Shown piece by piece: positions 35,078-43,901 of a DNA stretch of 64,000 nucleotides; the stretch's first letter is position 1; each line of letters begins with the position of its first letter. The DNA comes from Nocardia abscessus NBRC 100374. GTDB taxonomy: Bacteria > Actinomycetota > Actinomycetes > Mycobacteriales > Mycobacteriaceae. The notes beneath the pieces are model-generated. The model made no database searches, had not been told where the DNA came from, and was given only the letters and a program-made list of their open reading frames with translations. The DNA lies in contig NZ_BAFP01000080.1 in assembly GCF_000308455.1 (NCBI RefSeq), positions 62,001 to 126,000 of the forward strand. Direction: 5' to 3'. A program made the position numbers and the translations under genes.

Positions 35078-36910
35078 TTACTTGACGCTGATCACCCGGT
35101 CGGAGGGCTCTTTGGCGTAGAGCGCCTCGATGTCGGCCTGGTATTTGGCCGCGATGGGGGCGCGCTTGAGCGACATCTTCGGGGTGAGTTCGTCGCCGCC
35201 GGGCTCCCAGACGGCGCCGAGGATGGTGAAGCGTTTGATCTGTTCCACGCGCGAGAGTTTGGCGTTGCCGGCCTGGACCGCTGCGAGCACCTCATCGATG
35301 ATCTGGCGGCGGGTGGCCAGGGTGGCGATGTCCTCGCCGGTGGCGTCGAGTTCCTTGGCGCGGATCGCGGCGACGTCGGGGTCGAGCACGATCAGGGCGG
35401 CGATGTAGGGCTTGGCGTCGCCGATGGCGACGGCTTGACCGACCAGCGAGGAGGCGGCCTTCACCGAGTTCTCGATGTTGGTGGGGGCGATGTTCTTGCC
35501 CGCCTCGTTGATGATCAGTTCCTTCTTACGATCCACGATCCGCAGGTAGCCGTCGGCGTCGAGGGTGCCGATGTCGCCGGTGTGCAGCCAGCCGTCGGAA
35601 TCGATGGCTTCGGCGGTCTTGTCGGGCATGTTGCGGTAGCCACGGGTGACGATCGGTCCGCGCACCAGCACCTCGCCGTCGGCGTCCAGCCGCAGCTCCA
35701 TGCCGTCCACCGCGCGCCCGACCGAACCGGGGCGGGGCTTGTCCAGTTCGGTGAAGGTGCCCACGCCGGTGGTCTCCGACATGCCCCACACCTCGCTGAC
35801 GGTGAAGCCGAGGCCCAGGAAGTATTCCAGGGTCTCCGGCGGGATGGGGGCGGCCCCGGAGGAGGCGACGCGCAGCTGATCCAGGCCGAGGGCGTGGCGC
35901 AGCTTGGACAGCACCAGCGTCTCGGCGATCCTGTGCTGCGCACTCAGCAGCGGCCCGCGGCCTTTGCCGGCCAGATCGGCGCGGGCGGCGGCGATTCCGG
36001 TGGTGATCGCCCAGTTGGCCAGCGCCTTCTTCACCGGGCTCGGCTCTTCGGCGAGTTTGCCCTCGACGCCTGCCTTGATCTTCTGCCAGACGCGCGGAAC
36101 GCCGAAGAAGATGGTCGGGCGGGCGTCGGGCAGGGCGGCGGCGACCTCGCGCGGGTCGGGCACGGTGGTGATCTGGATGCCGGTGAGCAGGTTGATCGCG
36201 TGGCCGGAGATCCGGTCGGCGACGTGCGCGGCGGGCAGGTAGGACACCGCGCGGTCGTCCAGGCCGACCTGCAGCGGGCCGTTGACCAGGGCGATGATCT
36301 GGGCGAGCACGTTGCGGTGGGTGATCTCCACGCCCTTGGACGGGCCGGTGGTGCCGGAGGTGTAGATCAGGGTGGCCAGGTCGTCGGCGCCGACGGCTTG
36401 CCAGGCGGCGTCGAAATCGAAGTCGGCGGCGGGTGCGGCTTCCACCTCTTCCAGGGTGATGGCGCCTTCGGCGGGTCCGTCGACCATGATGATGTGCTCG
36501 ACCGGCACCCCGGCGGCGGTGATCCGGTCGAGGAACACCTGTTCGGTCACCACGACCTTGTTGCCCGCGTTGGTGAACAGATGGGTGATCTGTTCGGGGG
36601 AGCTGGTGTTGTAGATGGAGAACGGGGTGGCGCCCAGGTGCAAAGCGGCGGTGTCGACGAGATTGAACTCGGGGCGGTTGGTGAGCATGATGCCGACCGT
36701 GTCGCCGTGGCCGAGGCCCAGACCGGCCAGGCCCGCGGCGATCGAGCGCACCCGATCGGCGTAGTCGCGCCAGGTGTACTCCTGCGTGCCGCCCACCTTG
36801 CGCAATGCGATCTGGTCGGGGCGCAGCCGCGCGGTTTCCTGGAATGCGGCGGGGACGGTGTACACCGTTTTGCCCGATTGGTGCGCGTATCCGATTTCTG
36901 TTGTCGTCAT
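35078..36910 (-). CDS. Long-chain fatty-acid-CoA ligase (FadD15 type)
   Basis: 610 aa. The AMP-binding signature LIYTSGTTGPSKG (about 177-189), the WGMSETTG motif, YRNMPDKTAEAIDSDGWLHTGD and the C-terminal KRAPIAAKY lysine region are complete. It activates long-chain fatty acids with ATP and CoA in the cytoplasm. ATG 36910 was chosen over an upstream in-frame ATG because the family N-terminus begins here and GGGAACAGGG precedes it. A decayed copy of the same C-terminus occurs at 56.9-57.1 kb. Confidence 0.93.
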   Translation of the reverse strand: MTTTEIGYAHQSGKTVYTVPAAFQETARLRPDQIALRKVGGTQEYTWRDYADRVRSIAAGLAGLGLGHGDTVGIMLTNRPEFNLVDTAALHLGATPFSIYNTSSPEQITHLFTNAGNKVVVTEQVFLDRITAAGVPVEHIIMVDGPAEGAITLEEVEAAPAADFDFDAAWQAVGADDLATLIYTSGTTGPSKGVEITHRNVLAQIIALVNGPLQVGLDDRAVSYLPAAHVADRISGHAINLLTGIQITTVPDPREVAAALPDARPTIFFGVPRVWQKIKAGVEGKLAEEPSPVKKALANWAITTGIAAARADLAGKGRGPLLSAQHRIAETLVLSKLRHALGLDQLRVASSGAAPIPPETLEYFLGLGFTVSEVWGMSETTGVGTFTELDKPRPGSVGRAVDGMELRLDADGEVLVRGPIVTRGYRNMPDKTAEAIDSDGWLHTGDIGTLDADGYLRIVDRKKELIINEAGKNIAPTNIENSVKAASSLVGQAVAIGDAKPYIAALIVLDPDVAAIRAKELDATGEDIATLATRRQIIDEVLAAVQAGNAKLSRVEQIKRFTILGAVWEPGGDELTPKMSLKRAPIAAKYQADIEALYAKEPSDRVISVK

Positions 36911-37098
36911 ATCCCTGTTCCCGATATCGCTGGGGTGAACCGGCCGCCGGTATCGCCGACGCCCGATCCGAGACTCGAACCCTGACATGATGCGGCGAAT
37001 GCATTGTCAGTCTCTCACGAGTCGGCGCGCCACGTGTGGCGCGGCTCACTCATCGTAGCCAGAGGTGGGAATCGTGGTGGCCGAACTTCAACAATCCT

Positions 37099-37833
37099 TC
37101 AGGCACCGATCAGATCCGGCGCGGACCCGGGCCCCGGACGCGAACGCAGTTTCTCACCAGGGGTGATCACGACCGGGTCGACGGCCGACGGCTCGTGACA
37201 GCCACCGTCGCTCTCCTCGAGCGCCCACGGCACCGCATCGGTCGGTATCCAGTGCTTGCGCCGGGTGCGCTTGGCTTCCAGATACTCGCGGGCACGCTCG
37301 CTCAGCGCCCTCGTGCGCAGCGGCACCGCGGTGACCTGCAACCCTTCCTGCCGCAGTGCTTCGACTTTGGCGGGATTGTTCGTCAGCAGCTGCACCGAAC
37401 GCAGTCCGAGATCGGCCAGCGCACGTGCGGTGGCCACGTAGGTGCGGGCATCGGCCGGGTAGCCGAGGTTTTCGTAGCTGGTGAAGGTGTCCGTGCCGGA
37501 ACGCTCGCTCTCGCGGTAGCCCAGCGCCTTGACGATCAGCCCCGCCCCGCGGCCCTCCTGTTCCAGGTAGACCAGCACCCCTGAACCCGCGGCCTGGATG
37601 AGATCCAGCGCCTTGTCCAGCTCCGGCCCGCAGTCGCAATCCTGCGACCGCAGCGCCTCCCCGTACAGGCAGCGCGAGTGCACCCGGACCAGGCAACCGT
37701 CGGCGACCGTGCCGAACAGCAGCAGGTGCCCCCGCTCACCGTCCCCGTTCAACTCCACCACCCGAACTCGCAGATCATGCCCATTGCGACGGAACCGATG
37801 CTCGGTGTCGGCAGGATCCACAACGTTGGTCAA
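37099..37833 (-). CDS. ribA: GTP cyclohydrolase II (stand-alone)
   Basis: 244 aa. The zinc ligands C55, C66 and C68 (SRCLYGEALRSQDCDCG), LEQEGRGAGL, the DTFTSYENLGYPADAR loop and LLTNNPAKVEAL are all present, so the enzyme should open GTP to the pyrimidine precursor of riboflavin or deazaflavin. There is no fused DHBP synthase (RibB) domain. Its ATG overlaps the stop of the PfkB-like gene as ATGA. A stand-alone copy outside a rib operon is often tied to a special pathway rather than bulk riboflavin. Confidence 0.92.
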   Translation of the reverse strand: MTNVVDPADTEHRFRRNGHDLRVRVVELNGDGERGHLLLFGTVADGCLVRVHSRCLYGEALRSQDCDCGPELDKALDLIQAAGSGVLVYLEQEGRGAGLIVKALGYRESERSGTDTFTSYENLGYPADARTYVATARALADLGLRSVQLLTNNPAKVEALRQEGLQVTAVPLRTRALSERAREYLEAKRTRRKHWIPTDAVPWALEESDGGCHEPSAVDPVVITPGEKLRSRPGPGSAPDLIGA

Positions 37834-39329
37834 TGCTCCTCCGTAGCGAGTCTGAAAATTCGCTCGACCTCACTCACCAGTGGCATTGCCCCGGGGACGT
37901 CCCCGATCGATTGCGTCGCCACCATTGCGGCGGTCGCCCAGACGTAGTCGTTGCGTGCGGCGGGGCGGCGCGTCGAAACGAGACGATATACCAGGGCAGC
38001 GGAGAAGGCAGCGTGAGCGCCGACCGAGTCGTCCAGCGCCGTCGGGAACGGCTGAAAACGATCGCTGACCTGCTCCGACCACACCGCACACCGGAAATCC
38101 TTGATCGCGCACACCGCTCCCGCACCCAGTGCGCGCAGCCGTGTGGCGGTCTGGTCCCCGCACGACGCGGCGCCGTCGGCCATCGCCAGCGCCTGCAGGT
38201 CCTTGTCGCCGCCGACGAGGTAGTCCACCACACCGAGATGCTGATACAGATACTGCGGGCGATCCAGCCGCGGCGCCGGATGCACGACCACCAGCGGCCG
38301 TCGCGGCAGCCTGCCCAACTCCGCCATGATCTGCTCGATCACCCCGGTGGGTTGCTCGAAGGTCAGCAGCACCGCATCCGACGTGGCGAGCGCCGAGCGG
38401 ATCGCGTCGCTGCGCAAGTCCTGGGCGCTCAACCGTATTCGCTCGTCCTTGCAGCCGATCGTGCTCGCCGCGCCGGTGCCCGCCACGATCACCGCCGTTA
38501 CCGGCGTCGGCGCGTAGGGCACCACCTTGACCAGTTCGGTGTCGACGCGTTCGCTGCGCAGGTATTCCAGGATGCGGTCGCCCGCGTCGTCGTCGCCGAC
38601 CGCCGAGATCAGCCGCACCCGCAGCCCGAGCCGGGCGGCCGCGACCGCGCGCGTGAGCCCCTTGCCGCCAGGATGTTCCCCGTAGCCGCCGCGCGTGGTG
38701 CCGCCGGGCCCGGGAATACGATCGACCGCGTACAAGTGGTCGATGACCGCGTCGCCGATCACGGTGACCACACCGCGGGGATCCACCGGATCCGGTTCGG
38801 CGACAACGGCTTCCGCGGAGGTGGCGAAGTCGACCACGTGCGCTCCGTCGAACACCGAGGCCGTGGCCAGCTGCGCGGCCAGTTCGGTGAACGCGCGGCG
38901 TTCGGGGGCCCCGCGCAGGGACCGCACCGTCAGCGTGTCCGGAATCGGCTGCACCCCAACGGCTTCGTGCAGCGCCGCCCAGTGCGCGGCGAGATATTCG
39001 CGTCGTTCGCCCAGGTCCGCGGCGTAGAGTCGGTCGGGATCGATACCGGCGGGCGGGTTTTCGCGCAGCAGCCCCAGTGCCAGCTCCGCATCGACGACGA
39101 GCCGGTGGGCGGGCTCCAAACTGCGGGCCAGGTCGCGCACCAGCGGCAGCACCGCTTCTTCCCGGTCGACGCCCGCGCGCCGCGCGTACTGCCGCACGGC
39201 CAGCAGATCCAGCAGGGGCAGTACGTCGATTTCGGTGCTGCGCAACCGATCCGAGCTCAAGCCGGACCGTTTGCACAGCCGGGTGAGGATATTGCGAACG
39301 GCAACCATCCCCGAATCCTGCGGGACCAT
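37830..39329 (-). CDS. PfkB-fold protein with helical N-terminal domain and lost kinase motifs
   Basis: 499 aa. Residues about 1-185 are mostly helical and unlike known PfkB proteins. The rest (from VVTVIGDAVIDHLYAVDRIPGPGGTTRGG) is ribokinase-like, with GDDDAGDRILEYLRSERVDT intact. The catalytic loop that should read GAGD is GAHA (SVGAHAAFSAAL), the N-x-x-E motif is GGDKDL, and the GGKGAN substrate loop is GGKGLT. It is therefore probably a non-catalytic sugar- or nucleotide-binding protein. ATG 39329 has GAGGAGGG upstream. It is coupled to the GTP cyclohydrolase II gene. Confidence 0.83.
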   Translation of the reverse strand: MVPQDSGMVAVRNILTRLCKRSGLSSDRLRSTEIDVLPLLDLLAVRQYARRAGVDREEAVLPLVRDLARSLEPAHRLVVDAELALGLLRENPPAGIDPDRLYAADLGERREYLAAHWAALHEAVGVQPIPDTLTVRSLRGAPERRAFTELAAQLATASVFDGAHVVDFATSAEAVVAEPDPVDPRGVVTVIGDAVIDHLYAVDRIPGPGGTTRGGYGEHPGGKGLTRAVAAARLGLRVRLISAVGDDDAGDRILEYLRSERVDTELVKVVPYAPTPVTAVIVAGTGAASTIGCKDERIRLSAQDLRSDAIRSALATSDAVLLTFEQPTGVIEQIMAELGRLPRRPLVVVHPAPRLDRPQYLYQHLGVVDYLVGGDKDLQALAMADGAASCGDQTATRLRALGAGAVCAIKDFRCAVWSEQVSDRFQPFPTALDDSVGAHAAFSAALVYRLVSTRRPAARNDYVWATAAMVATQSIGDVPGAMPLVSEVERIFRLATEEH

Positions 39330-39518
39330 GGCGATGCCACCCTCCTCTTCGGCGCGACGCCGCGGCCTCGCGCGCATGTTGGCCACGCAAATCGGGATTT
39401 AGCCAGCGGGCAAATTGTCAATTACCAAATTACAACGGCAATTGCGCCCGGGGAACGGCAAATGTCACACTGGATATGGCGATCCCCATCGCACCACCAG
39501 GCATCGGGAGGGCTGGTG

Positions 39519-39617
39519 ATGAGAATGATCCTTCAGATACGGCAGTCTCGGCGGCGGCGGCAACACCGCCCCGCCGGAGCGGATACCGAGCTGGTGCCGA
39601 AGCCGGTGATGGACTGA
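39519..39617 (+). CDS. Possible 32-aa peptide gene
   Basis: ATG 39519 has GGGAGG six bases upstream, which is its main support. The peptide is strongly basic in the middle (RRRRQHR) with a hydrophobic start (MRMILQI). No family recognised and no coupling to a neighbour. Confidence 0.25.
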   Translation: MRMILQIRQSRRRRQHRPAGADTELVPKPVMD

Positions 39618-40049
39618 ACCAGCCGCCGGGCACTCCGCGCGACAACGCACCGGTCATCGCCCGCGCCGCCCCGGCGCGCCGGCACGCAGACCGCGCCCCG
39701 CAATCGGCCCGCCCCCGCAGCCCCGCCGCTACGCGGCCCGGCCGGACCGAACGGCGTCCACATTCGCGCCGACCGGAACTCCCACACCCCCCTCGACGCC
39801 CAGCCGCACCCCACGAACCACGTGGTGCGCCGGGTGCCGCACACCTGCGAGCTACCCCCTGGTCCACCCGGCCGGGCAGCGGACGTCATCGGCCCGGGCA
39901 CACAAGCATCGTGCCCGCCCAACCGGCAGAAACCACGGTGCGGCACGCCACAACGCCGCACCAGCGGATGCACGACTGGAGGCATTCGTGATCATCGAAC
40001 TCAGCACCCTGGAGCCGGCCTCACTCCACCTGTTGCACCGGAGACAGCG
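39618..40049. other. Gap of about 430 bases without a supported gene
   Basis: All frames here give low-complexity Pro/Arg/His/Ala text without a recognisable domain or codon signal. I saw no strong hairpin, repeat or RNA gene. It may be decayed sequence between the PfkB-like operon and the pyrD region. Confidence 0.5.
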
Positions 40050-40433
40050 ATGACCATCCACACCACCGAATGGACGATGACCAGTGACATAACCCCGGAA
40101 TCGGCCTGCCGTGACACCGACGCGACCGACGGCTGGCGGCTGAGCTGGCTACCGGACCGGCGGCTGACCCACAGTCAGGCGCTGGCCGGCATGCGGCTGG
40201 ACGAACTGCTCAGCGACCCGCACCTCGTGCACGACCGCATGACCCAGGCCCGCGTCGAGGTCTACGCCGACCAGCTGGGCATCCTGCGCGATCACGCGGT
40301 GATCCTGCTGGCGAAGCGAATGGCCGCGCGTCTGGGCCAGGAACTGGGGCCGAAGGGAGATCCGGCGCCGCCGGGGCGTGGTCCACGGCCCCGGCGCGCC
40401 CGCACACCCGAACCGCCGTTCGTGCCCGGCTGA
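40050..40433 (+). CDS. Hypothetical protein
   Basis: 127 aa from ATG 40050, with GGAGA upstream. The middle is helical (HSQALAGMRLDELLSDPHLVHDRMTQARVEVYADQLGILRDHAVILLAKRMAARLG) and the last 30 residues are Pro/Arg-rich and probably disordered. No family recognised. It is convergent with pyrD, 11 bases away. Confidence 0.6.
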   Translation: MTIHTTEWTMTSDITPESACRDTDATDGWRLSWLPDRRLTHSQALAGMRLDELLSDPHLVHDRMTQARVEVYADQLGILRDHAVILLAKRMAARLGQELGPKGDPAPPGRGPRPRRARTPEPPFVPG

Positions 40434-40444
40434 GACCCGCGGGT

Positions 40445-41521
40445 TCAGGCGTGCGCTTTGTGCTCCGCGCCGACGGCCTCACCGAGGCCGGCGTACCCCC
40501 CGGCGCGCAACCGCTGCGCCAGGCCCCGGTGGATCCTGCGCATCCAGAACGGGCCGCCGTAGATGAACCCGGTGTAGCCCTGCAACAGCGTCGCACCGGC
40601 GAGAATGCGTTCCCACGCCTGGTCGACGGTTTCGATGCCGCCGACCGAGATCAACACCAGCCGGTCGCCGACACGCCGGTACAGCCGCCGCAGCACCTCG
40701 AGCGAACGGTCGGCGACCGGCGGACCGGACAGGCCGCCCGCGCCCATGGCGTCCACCTCGGCAGCGTCGGTGCGCAGTCCGTCACGCCGGATGGTGGTGT
40801 TGGTGGCCACGATGCCCGCCAGGCCGAGTTCGACGGCCAGGTCGGCCACCGCGTCGATGTCCTCGTCGGACAGATCCGGCGCGATCTTCACCAGCACCGG
40901 CACCCGCACACTGTCCAGAACCGCCCGCAGCAGCGGGCGCAGCGATTCGACCGCCTGCAGATCACGCAGACCCGGCGTGTTGGGCGAGCTGACGTTGACC
41001 ACGACGAAATCGGCCAGCGGCCCCAGCAGCGCGGCGCTGGTGGCGTAGTCCGCGGCCGCGGCCTCCGGTTCGACGATCTTCGTCTTGCCGATGTTCGCGC
41101 CGATCGGCACCACGCCGCGCCGTGCGCGCAGCCGGTCTGCGGCCGCGGCGGCGCCGTCGTTGTTGAAACCCATCCGGTTGATCAGCGCCCGGTCGGCGGG
41201 CAGCCGGAACAGCCGCGGCGCGGGATTGCCCGGCTGCGCCTGGGCGGTGACGGTGCCGATCTCGGCGAAACCGAACCCCAGCGGGGCCCAGGCATCGACG
41301 CCGTCGGCGTTCTTGTCGAAACCGGCGGCCAAACCGAGCGGCGCGGGGAACTCGACCCCGAACGCTTCGACGCGCAGGATCGGATCGCGGGCGACGAGCA
41401 CCTTGCTCATCGCCCAGCGCAGCGGCGCGACCCATGCGGCGAAGCGGATGACCGCGAAGACGAGGTGGTGGGCGCGTTCCGGCGCGACCAGGAACATCAG
41501 TCGCAGTAGCAGGGCGTACAT
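40445..41521 (-). CDS. pyrD: Dihydroorotate dehydrogenase, class 2 (quinone)
   Basis: 358 aa. It oxidises dihydroorotate to orotate in pyrimidine synthesis, at the inner membrane with quinone as acceptor. The N-terminal helix pair ([26 protein letters not shown]) is the class 2 membrane-contact segment. [14 protein letters not shown] carries the catalytic serine, and [11 protein letters not shown] and [19 protein letters not shown] bind FMN. It lies 4 bases after the DUF5703-like gene in a three-gene operon with the LppL-like lipoprotein. Confidence 0.96.
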   Translation of the reverse strand: MYALLLRLMFLVAPERAHHLVFAVIRFAAWVAPLRWAMSKVLVARDPILRVEAFGVEFPAPLGLAAGFDKNADGVDAWAPLGFGFAEIGTVTAQAQPGNPAPRLFRLPADRALINRMGFNNDGAAAAADRLRARRGVVPIGANIGKTKIVEPEAAAADYATSAALLGPLADFVVVNVSSPNTPGLRDLQAVESLRPLLRAVLDSVRVPVLVKIAPDLSDEDIDAVADLAVELGLAGIVATNTTIRRDGLRTDAAEVDAMGAGGLSGPPVADRSLEVLRRLYRRVGDRLVLISVGGIETVDQAWERILAGATLLQGYTGFIYGGPFWMRRIHRGLAQRLRAGGYAGLGEAVGAEHKAHA

Positions 41522-41525
41522 CGGC

Positions 41526-41825
41526 TCACATTCCGGGTTCGGGCTGGGGTAGTAGTGCGGATTTTCGCCGCCGCAGCAGCACCCGCCTGCTGCCGTCGGT
41601 GTAGGCCCGCACCCGCGAGAGTTCCCAGCCACCGAACTCTGCCTGGATCGCCAGCCGCATGGACGCGGTCACCCGCGTGACATCCGGTGGCAGCCGCAGC
41701 GGCACGTATTCGTAGTCGTCGCTCGAGGTTTCCCAGCCCGCGGGCAGCGCGCGCCCGCGCCCCCGGTGTGCTGCCGGATCAACAGATGCCGCGGTATCGT
41801 CGCCCGCGCGTGGTGTCCGAGCCAT
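41526..41825 (-). CDS. Small conserved actinobacterial protein (DUF5703-like)
   Basis: 99 aa. The core [56 protein letters not shown] is typical of a short family found next to pyrD in actinobacteria; the N-terminal 30 residues are disordered. No function is known. Its ATG shares one base with the upstream stop (TGATG), so it is coupled to the lipoprotein gene. Confidence 0.8.
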   Translation of the reverse strand: MARTPRAGDDTAASVDPAAHRGRGRALPAGWETSSDDYEYVPLRLPPDVTRVTASMRLAIQAEFGGWELSRVRAYTDGSRRVLLRRRKSALLPQPEPGM

Positions 41826-42835
41826 CAGTGCCCTCTCTTCCGATCGTCCGCACCGATCCGTTGCAGACCGTCGCCGGTCGCGGACCCTACGAACAGATCA
41901 CCGGTGCCTTGCTCGACAGCCACCGAGTTCGGTTGCCGGACGGTGGCGTAGCGGCCCACTTCCTTCGGTATACCAGTCGACAGGTCGAATCCGACGACCT
42001 CGTTGCGCTGCGTGCACGTCATCCACACGGTGTCCGACCGCTGATCGTAGGCGAGTGCGTAAGGCGAAGATCCTACCGGGAAACGCTGGCGCAGCACGAG
42101 CGGTCCGGCAGTGTAGACCAGCAGCTCGCCACCGGCGGTGTCGGTGACCACGAACCGGCCGCGGGCGTCACCGATCAGTTCGGTGGCCCCGTCCCCGGCC
42201 CGCAACGCCAATCCGGGGCGTTTCTTGCCCAGGTCGACTTCGAAGATCGCGGTCTGATGCCGGTCGAGCACCGTCAGCTTGCCGTCGGCTTCGGCGAGTT
42301 CGTCGGCCGAGACCAGCCCGGACACGGTGTGGGTCACCTCACCGCCGGGCGTCAGCTCGAGCACCCGGCCGTCGGCGGTGCCGACCAGCAACCCGCCGTC
42401 GTCGCGGGCGCGTACCGACCGCGCGTCGCCGTCGACGGCGACCGCGGTGACCGCGCCGGAGGCGAGATCCACCCGCAGCACCCGGCCCGGCGCGGCCGCC
42501 AGCATCTCACCGGGCCTGCCCGGGGTGAGACCGCTCGCGCGATCGGGCAGGGTCACCGTGCGCACCACCGGCTGGGCGGCGGCCGGGTCGACGACGGTGA
42601 GGACGGCGCCGTCCAGCGCGGCCAGCAACCTACTGCCGGAGTCGGCTTCCAGCGCGGCGATCGGACCGGCGGGAAATACCCGGCCCGCGGGCGGCGTGGT
42701 CACCGCGGGCGCGACCGCGGCCGTGGCCGGATCCCTGGTCGGCAGGTCGGGACCGCCCGCACCGGAGCAGCCGGCCAGCAGCACCAGCACCGCCGCACCC
42801 GCGAATGCCGAGACGACCGAGCCGCGAGGGCGCAT
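41825..42835 (-). CDS. lppL: Lipoprotein with beta-propeller-like repeats (LppL-like)
   Basis: 336 aa. A signal peptide with lipobox LLAGC (about 19-23) is followed by a Pro/Thr linker and repeated short beta segments (LLAALDGAVLTVVDP, VLRVDLASGAVTAVAVDGDARSV, FVVTDTAGGELLVYTAG) as in a YncE-like propeller. It should be anchored outside the membrane. AAGGAG stands 8 bases before the ATG. From memory Rv2138 (lppL) also precedes pyrD, which supports the name by position and type. The function is unknown. Confidence 0.82.
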   Translation of the reverse strand: MRPRGSVVSAFAGAAVLVLLAGCSGAGGPDLPTRDPATAAVAPAVTTPPAGRVFPAGPIAALEADSGSRLLAALDGAVLTVVDPAAAQPVVRTVTLPDRASGLTPGRPGEMLAAAPGRVLRVDLASGAVTAVAVDGDARSVRARDDGGLLVGTADGRVLELTPGGEVTHTVSGLVSADELAEADGKLTVLDRHQTAIFEVDLGKKRPGLALRAGDGATELIGDARGRFVVTDTAGGELLVYTAGPLVLRQRFPVGSSPYALAYDQRSDTVWMTCTQRNEVVGFDLSTGIPKEVGRYATVRQPNSVAVEQGTGDLFVGSATGDGLQRIGADDRKRGH

Positions 42836-42988
42836 CCACCGAACTCCTTCTACCGACGAATCTTCCGCTATCTCACCATCTGACCATGATGGCGCAACCA
42901 ACCGACCGACCGGGGTGTCGGCTCGAGCGGAATGTCGGTGCCCGGCGTTACGGTGGAGACCACACCGTCCGATATAGGGAGATCCGGG

Positions 42989-43345
42989 TTGAAAGCCGAC
43001 CATCCGTCGGGATTCGTTATCGACGACATCACCGTCGGCGCGTACGCGCACGGGTTCGGGACCACCGCCGACGGGCATCCGTTCGCCTTCCGCACCGTCC
43101 GCGCCACGCTGAGGCTGGAGATCTACCGCCGCGGTCTGGACGAGGCCGTCCCCGGCCCGGAGGATGTGCTCGCGGTCGCCGAAGCCACGGTTACCGACAT
43201 CGACCTCGACGACGAGCGCAGTGTCGCCGCGCTGGTGCGGGATATGATCCCCGACACCGCGACGATCGACACCGCCGCGCAACGGGACGTCACGACCGTG
43301 CGTGCCCTACTCGGACGGATCAGCTCCGTCATCGAAGGTATGTAG
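42989..43345 (+). CDS. Hypothetical protein
   Basis: 118 aa from TTG 42989, with GGGAG about 8 bases upstream. The protein is acidic, with a beta-rich start (SGFVIDDITVGAYAHGFGTTADGHPFAFRTVRATLRLEIYR) and a helical end. I recognise no family. It is followed after 6 bases by the secreted-protein gene, so the two probably share a transcript running towards the MmpL gene. Confidence 0.7.
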   Translation: MKADHPSGFVIDDITVGAYAHGFGTTADGHPFAFRTVRATLRLEIYRRGLDEAVPGPEDVLAVAEATVTDIDLDDERSVAALVRDMIPDTATIDTAAQRDVTTVRALLGRISSVIEGM

Positions 43346-43351
43346 GAAGTG

Positions 43352-43885
43352 ATGACCCGCACACGACTCGCCCGGACCGCGCTCACCGCGGCCGTTCTAC
43401 TGCTGGCCGCGCCGGCCGCAGCGTGCGACAGCGGAACCGACGATGCCGCGGTCGACGCGGCCCGCTCGTCGGCGAACGCGTCGCTGTCGTCCTCGATCGC
43501 CGTCTCCTCCAGCGCCGCGCACCCGCCGCTGCCGACCGCCGCCGAACTGGACGCCCAGATCAAGCGGGCACTGGACCCGGCGCTGCCCGACAGCGAACGC
43601 ACCGCCCTCATCGAGGACGGCGACTCCTTCCGCCAAGCCATCCCCGACATGTACAAGGCGCTGCAGGACAACCCGCGCGCCGTCTACGGCGTCACCGACC
43701 CGGTGTTCGACAACCACGACGGCACCCTGACCGCCACCATGCGCCTGGACAAGGACGGCACCGGCGCCGCGGTCCGCACCACGGTCGTGCACTTCGTGCT
43801 CATCGACGGCAAGTGGAAGATCTCCCGCACCGACCTGTGCGGCATCCTGCGCTCGGCCGACTACCGCACCCCGGCCTGCGGCTGA
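43352..43885 (+). CDS. Secreted protein with MTB12-like domain
   Basis: 177 aa from ATG 43352 (GTG 43349 possible). The N-terminal signal ends LLLAAPAAAC, and the cysteine may serve as a weak lipobox. After a Ser/Ala-rich spacer the domain from ELDAQIKRALDPALPDSERTALIEDG to FVLIDGKWKISRTDLCGIL matches the low-molecular-weight antigen MTB12 type of nocardial and mycobacterial secreted proteins. The role is unknown. It lies 16 bases before the MmpL gene. Confidence 0.82.
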   Translation: MTRTRLARTALTAAVLLLAAPAAACDSGTDDAAVDAARSSANASLSSSIAVSSSAAHPPLPTAAELDAQIKRALDPALPDSERTALIEDGDSFRQAIPDMYKALQDNPRAVYGVTDPVFDNHDGTLTATMRLDKDGTGAAVRTTVVHFVLIDGKWKISRTDLCGILRSADYRTPACG

Positions 43886-43901
43886 CCGGGCACGCGACGC
43901 G

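Noticed and set aside
35435..36985. Long open frame on the plus strand across the acyl-CoA synthetase gene
   Set aside because: It is the mirror of a fully recognisable FadD protein, rich in Gly, Val, Asp and His, and has no domain of its own; such antisense frames are usual in GC-rich DNA.
36965..37000. T-loop-like GGTTCGAGTC on the minus strand, suggesting a tRNA
   Set aside because: The bases around it do not form a T-stem, and no acceptor, anticodon or D arm could be fitted.
37833..39617. Plus-strand frame of almost 600 codons opposite the PfkB-like gene
   Set aside because: Arg/His/Gln-rich antisense text without domains; the minus strand encodes a recognisable ribokinase-like fold with a good ribosome-binding site.
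39476..39991. Plus-strand frame of 171 codons
   Set aside because: Pro/Arg/Ala/His low-complexity composition, no domain and no ribosome-binding site; treated as non-coding.
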